Under the pieces are notes generated by a model that did no database searches, was not told the origin of the DNA, and saw only the letters and a list, made by a program, of their open reading frames with translations. Source: DATFES01 sp035457725 (GTDB lineage Bacteria > Pseudomonadota > Alphaproteobacteria > CACIAM-22H2). Taken from it: a DNA stretch of 51,913 nt. Position 1 is the stretch's first letter, and each line of letters starts with the position of its first letter. This document shows, piece by piece, positions 49,883-51,913 of this stretch. The position numbers were made by a program, and so were the translations under genes. The stretch spans positions 1-51,913 of the forward strand of contig DATIBC010000112.1 in assembly GCA_035457725.1 (NCBI GenBank), given 5' to 3'.

Positions 49883-50518
49883 ATGCTCCGGCGTCGATTC
49901 CCCGACTTGCGGCGGATTTACGTCCTGGCGCTGGCGGCGACCCTTGCCGGCTGTGCCGGCTGGGCGCCGTCGCCGGCGCCGATCGTACGGCCATCCGGGC
50001 AGGCCTGCTATGGCGCGCTCGCCGAACGCGGCGCCGTGTTCGTGCACGCCTCGCCGCCGGCGAGCGGGCCGTGCCGCGTGCGCGACGGCGTGTCGCTGGC
50101 GAGGAGCGTCGCCGCGCTCGATCGCCCGGCAGTGATGGATTGCCGGCTGGCGCTGGCGCTCAACGACTTCGATCGCGACGTGTTGCAACCGGCCGCCGCG
50201 AGGCACTTCGGCCGAGGGGTGGCGCGCATTCACTACCTCGGCGCCTATAGCTGCCGCCAGGTCGCCGGGCAAGCCGGACGACTCTCCGAGCATGCGTTTG
50301 GCCGCGCCATCGACATCGCCGCATTCGAACTCGACGACGGCGCGCTCATCGTCGTCAAGGATCATTGGCGGACGGGCGGGCCGCGCGCCGCATTCCTGCG
50401 CGAGATCGCCCGTGGCGCGTGCCGGCACTTCAGCGTCGTGTTGACGCCCAACAGCGATCGCGACCATTGGAACCACATCCACCTCGACATCGGCCCCAAT
50501 GCGCTCTGCTCGCCGTAG
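49883..50518 (+). CDS. Extensin-like family lipoprotein (DD-peptidase-like fold)
   Basis: A 211-aa extensin_2 family protein with an M15/DD-carboxypeptidase-like metal site: LSEHAFGRAIDIAAFEL and NSDRDHWNHIHLDIG supply the His and Asp ligands. A signal peptide ends in the lipobox TLAGC (Cys about 24), so it is a lipoprotein. Two further cysteines in CRQVAGQ and CRHF may pair. It is probably a peptidoglycan peptidase, but activity is not proven in the family. Start ATG 49883 precedes the signal peptide. Confidence 0.9.
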   Translation: MLRRRFPDLRRIYVLALAATLAGCAGWAPSPAPIVRPSGQACYGALAERGAVFVHASPPASGPCRVRDGVSLARSVAALDRPAVMDCRLALALNDFDRDVLQPAAARHFGRGVARIHYLGAYSCRQVAGQAGRLSEHAFGRAIDIAAFELDDGALIVVKDHWRTGGPRAAFLREIARGACRHFSVVLTPNSDRDHWNHIHLDIGPNALCSP

Positions 50519-50597
50519 AAGAAAACAACTTGACGGTGTGGCAAAATGCCGATACTATTTCGGCAGATTGAATGATCATTCATCGACCGGATTGGCA

Positions 50598-51089
50598 ATG
50601 CGCCGGCCATCGACGATTCGACGGGAACGAAAGGAACCATCCCCCCCGGCGGGCGGCCGAGCGCATTCCAGCGCCGCCGAGGTGCGGCGGCTCTATGCGG
50701 CGTACCGGGCCAACCGTGAACCGTCCGACGACGAGATCTTGCAACTGATCGACCGTGGGCTAGCCGCCACCGCGATAGACGAGCTTCGCGCGATCGGATT
50801 CAGCAATGTAGAGATCGATGACCTCGCAATCCCGGCGCGCACCGAACGGCATCGTCGGGATCGCGAACAAAAGCTGACGCACCAGGAGTCGGAAAGGGTC
50901 GTGCGATTGTTGCGGCTTCGCGCGCTTGCGGAACGGGCCTTCAACAATCGGGCGAAAGCCGATGCATGGCTGCGCGACCCGCTTTCGATCCTCGACGGCC
51001 GGTCGCCGCTGTCGCTGGCGCGCAACGAATTCGGCGCGCGCCATGTCGAAACGTTGCTCGCCAAGATCGAGTGGGGCGCCGCTGCTTGA
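50598..51089 (+). CDS. Xre/MbcA/ParS-type antitoxin
   Basis: Antitoxin (163 aa) of a RES-Xre module. The N-terminal part is divergent: basic, then a helical YAAYRANREPSDDEILQLID. The C-terminal MbcA/ParS toxin-binding domain (about 100-160) is recognisable: LTHQESERVVRLLRLRALAERAF, WLRDPLSILDGRSPLSLARNEFGARHVETLL. No ribosome site is clear at ATG 50598, so the N-terminus is uncertain. Its TGA overlaps the toxin TTG by 3 bases, giving coupled translation. Confidence 0.88.
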   Translation: MRRPSTIRRERKEPSPPAGGRAHSSAAEVRRLYAAYRANREPSDDEILQLIDRGLAATAIDELRAIGFSNVEIDDLAIPARTERHRRDREQKLTHQESERVVRLLRLRALAERAFNNRAKADAWLRDPLSILDGRSPLSLARNEFGARHVETLLAKIEWGAAA

Positions 51090-51583
51090 TTCGTTTTTGG
51101 CGGCTGTCGCAAGCGATGTTCGCTGACCGTTTCGACGGCGGTTATGGACTCCGGTTCAGCGGCAGATGGAACGCACGGGGCCATCCGGTGACTTATTGCG
51201 CGACCACGCCGGCCCTATGCGTGCTCGAAAAACTGGTGCATGTGGAGCGAGTGGGCCGTCTTGAGGGCACGTTCATGATGGTCGCGTATGAGGCGCCCGC
51301 CGGCATTTCGCTCGAAGTCGTCGAACTCGACGATCTGCGCGATGACTGGCGCGAGAATCCGCAGTGGACGCGCCAGCGTGGCGAGGCTTGGATCGGCCGC
51401 CGCGGTGCCGCGCTGCTGAGGGTCCCTTCGGTCGTAGTTGCCGAGCCAGCGGCTCCGGATCGAAATCTCGTCGTCAATCACGCTCACCCCGACGCCACGC
51501 AAATCCGAACCATTGCGCAGCGACCGTTCCGGTTCGACCCGCGGCTTTACCGCGCCGCCGGCGAGCAGAGGCAAGAGGTTTAG
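51086..51583 (+). CDS. RES-domain toxin (NAD+-degrading)
   Basis: Toxin of 165 aa; characterised RES toxins destroy NAD+ (hydrolysis or phosphorolysis) and stop growth. The fold is seen in FWRLSQAMFADRF, the Arg-containing GGYGLRFSGRWNARGHPVTYC, and ALCVLEKLVHVER with its conserved Glu, then RGEAWIGRRGAALLRVPSVVV and NLVVNHAHPDA. TTG at 51086 is the only start matching the family N-terminus; TTGA overlap with the antitoxin keeps toxin yield tied to antitoxin. Its stop overlaps the gshB stop by 3 bases. Confidence 0.9.
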   Translation: MIRFWRLSQAMFADRFDGGYGLRFSGRWNARGHPVTYCATTPALCVLEKLVHVERVGRLEGTFMMVAYEAPAGISLEVVELDDLRDDWRENPQWTRQRGEAWIGRRGAALLRVPSVVVAEPAAPDRNLVVNHAHPDATQIRTIAQRPFRFDPRLYRAAGEQRQEV

Positions 51584-51913
51584 AACGAACTCGCGCGTCG
51601 CGCCTCGATGGCGTCCCAGATCTCGGCTTCGAGGCAGGTTCCGTCGAAGCGGCCGATCTCTTGGATACCGGTCGGAGAGGTGACGTTGATCTCGGTCAGG
51701 TAGTCGCCGATGACGTCGATGCCGACGAAGATCAGGCCGCGCTCCTTGAGCGTCGGCCCGATCGCCGCGCAGATATCGCGCTCGCGCCGGGTCAGCGTCG
51801 TTTTCAAAGGCTTGCCGCCCGCGTGAAGGTTGGCCCGTGCTTCTCCCTTCGCCGGAACGCGTAGAATCGCACCGGCGGCGCGGCCGTCGATCAGGATCAC
51901 CCGCTTGTCGCCA
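51580..51913 (-). CDS. gshB: Glutathione synthetase, C-terminal part (5' end outside window)
   Basis: ATP-grasp ligase that joins gamma-glutamylcysteine and glycine. About 110 C-terminal residues are visible: DKRVILIDGRAAGAILRVPAKGEARANLHAGGK in two pieces, AIGPTLKERGLIFVGIDVIGDYLTEINVTSPTGIQEI, all typical of GshB. The frame is open to the window's end, so the N-terminal two-thirds are missing. The stop overlaps that of the convergent RES toxin gene. Confidence 0.93.
   Translation of the reverse strand, partial: GDKRVILIDGRAAGAILRVPAKGEARANLHAGGKPLKTTLTRRERDICAAIGPTLKERGLIFVGIDVIGDYLTEINVTSPTGIQEIGRFDGTCLEAEIWDAIEARRASSF

Overview
The window is a GC-rich, densely coded chromosomal segment of an alphaproteobacterium, most likely a free-living Rhodospirillales-like lineage. 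The main evidence is gene order. hemE-hemH-hemJ-rho runs on the minus strand, opposite a PEP-synthase regulator gene followed by maf-aroE-coaE-dnaQ, then secB, a Tim44-domain gene and mltA. This is the classical alphaproteobacterial replication-origin neighbourhood. An hslV-hslU / hisB-DUF2628-hisH-hisA-hisF-hisE block follows. No tRNA, rRNA, CRISPR array, insertion sequence or integrase was recognised.

Layout: (1) 1-8.5 kb, metabolic and regulatory genes: the end of a quinone oxidoreductase, a cupin, a membrane-bound EAL phosphodiesterase, and a minus-strand run lysR-dehI-osmC-maoC-ybaK. A DUF4406 protein, a 2-keto-4-pentenoate hydratase-like protein and a Tyr-less SDR come next. (2) 8.6-17.5 kb, the origin-proximal core: rho, hemJ, hemH, hemE, a non-coding gap at 12.9-13.36 kb that is the best candidate for oriC, then ppsR, maf, aroE, coaE, dnaQ and secB. 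(3) 17.6-28.7 kb, a phosphatase, a Tim44-domain gene, mltA, a lactate-oxidation operon lutABC, an smr gene split by a frameshift, a small XRE gene, a ScfR/RamB-type regulator divergent from isocitrate lyase aceA, and a regulator made of two winged helices. (4) 28.7-35.8 kb, a PAS protein, hslUV, the his operon and a HIT protein.

(5) 35.8-42.5 kb, a methyltransferase pseudogene whose SAM-binding core is deleted, then a small-molecule uptake and catabolism cluster: a Tat-exported cyclase-family hydrolase, a PEP-mutase/isocitrate-lyase-family lyase, an SDR and a TRAP transporter (dctP, dctQ, dctM) with a long hairpin between dctP and dctQ. (6) 42.7-51.9 kb, an unrecognised protein, yifB, a PhoD-like phosphatase, an adenylate cyclase with TPR repeats, an LLM flavin oxidoreductase overlapping its MarR regulator, an extensin-like lipoprotein, a RES-Xre toxin-antitoxin pair, and the 3' end of gshB at the window edge.

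No clearly unprecedented multi-gene system was found. The most interesting leads are the origin candidate with a dyad in the hemE leader, the 18-bp perfect palindrome in front of the LLM-marR operon, the two broken genes (smr and the methyltransferase), the receiver-less double winged-helix protein, the RES-Xre pair interlocked with gshB, and the dctP/dctQ hairpin. All functions are inferred by reading protein motifs; no searches were run.
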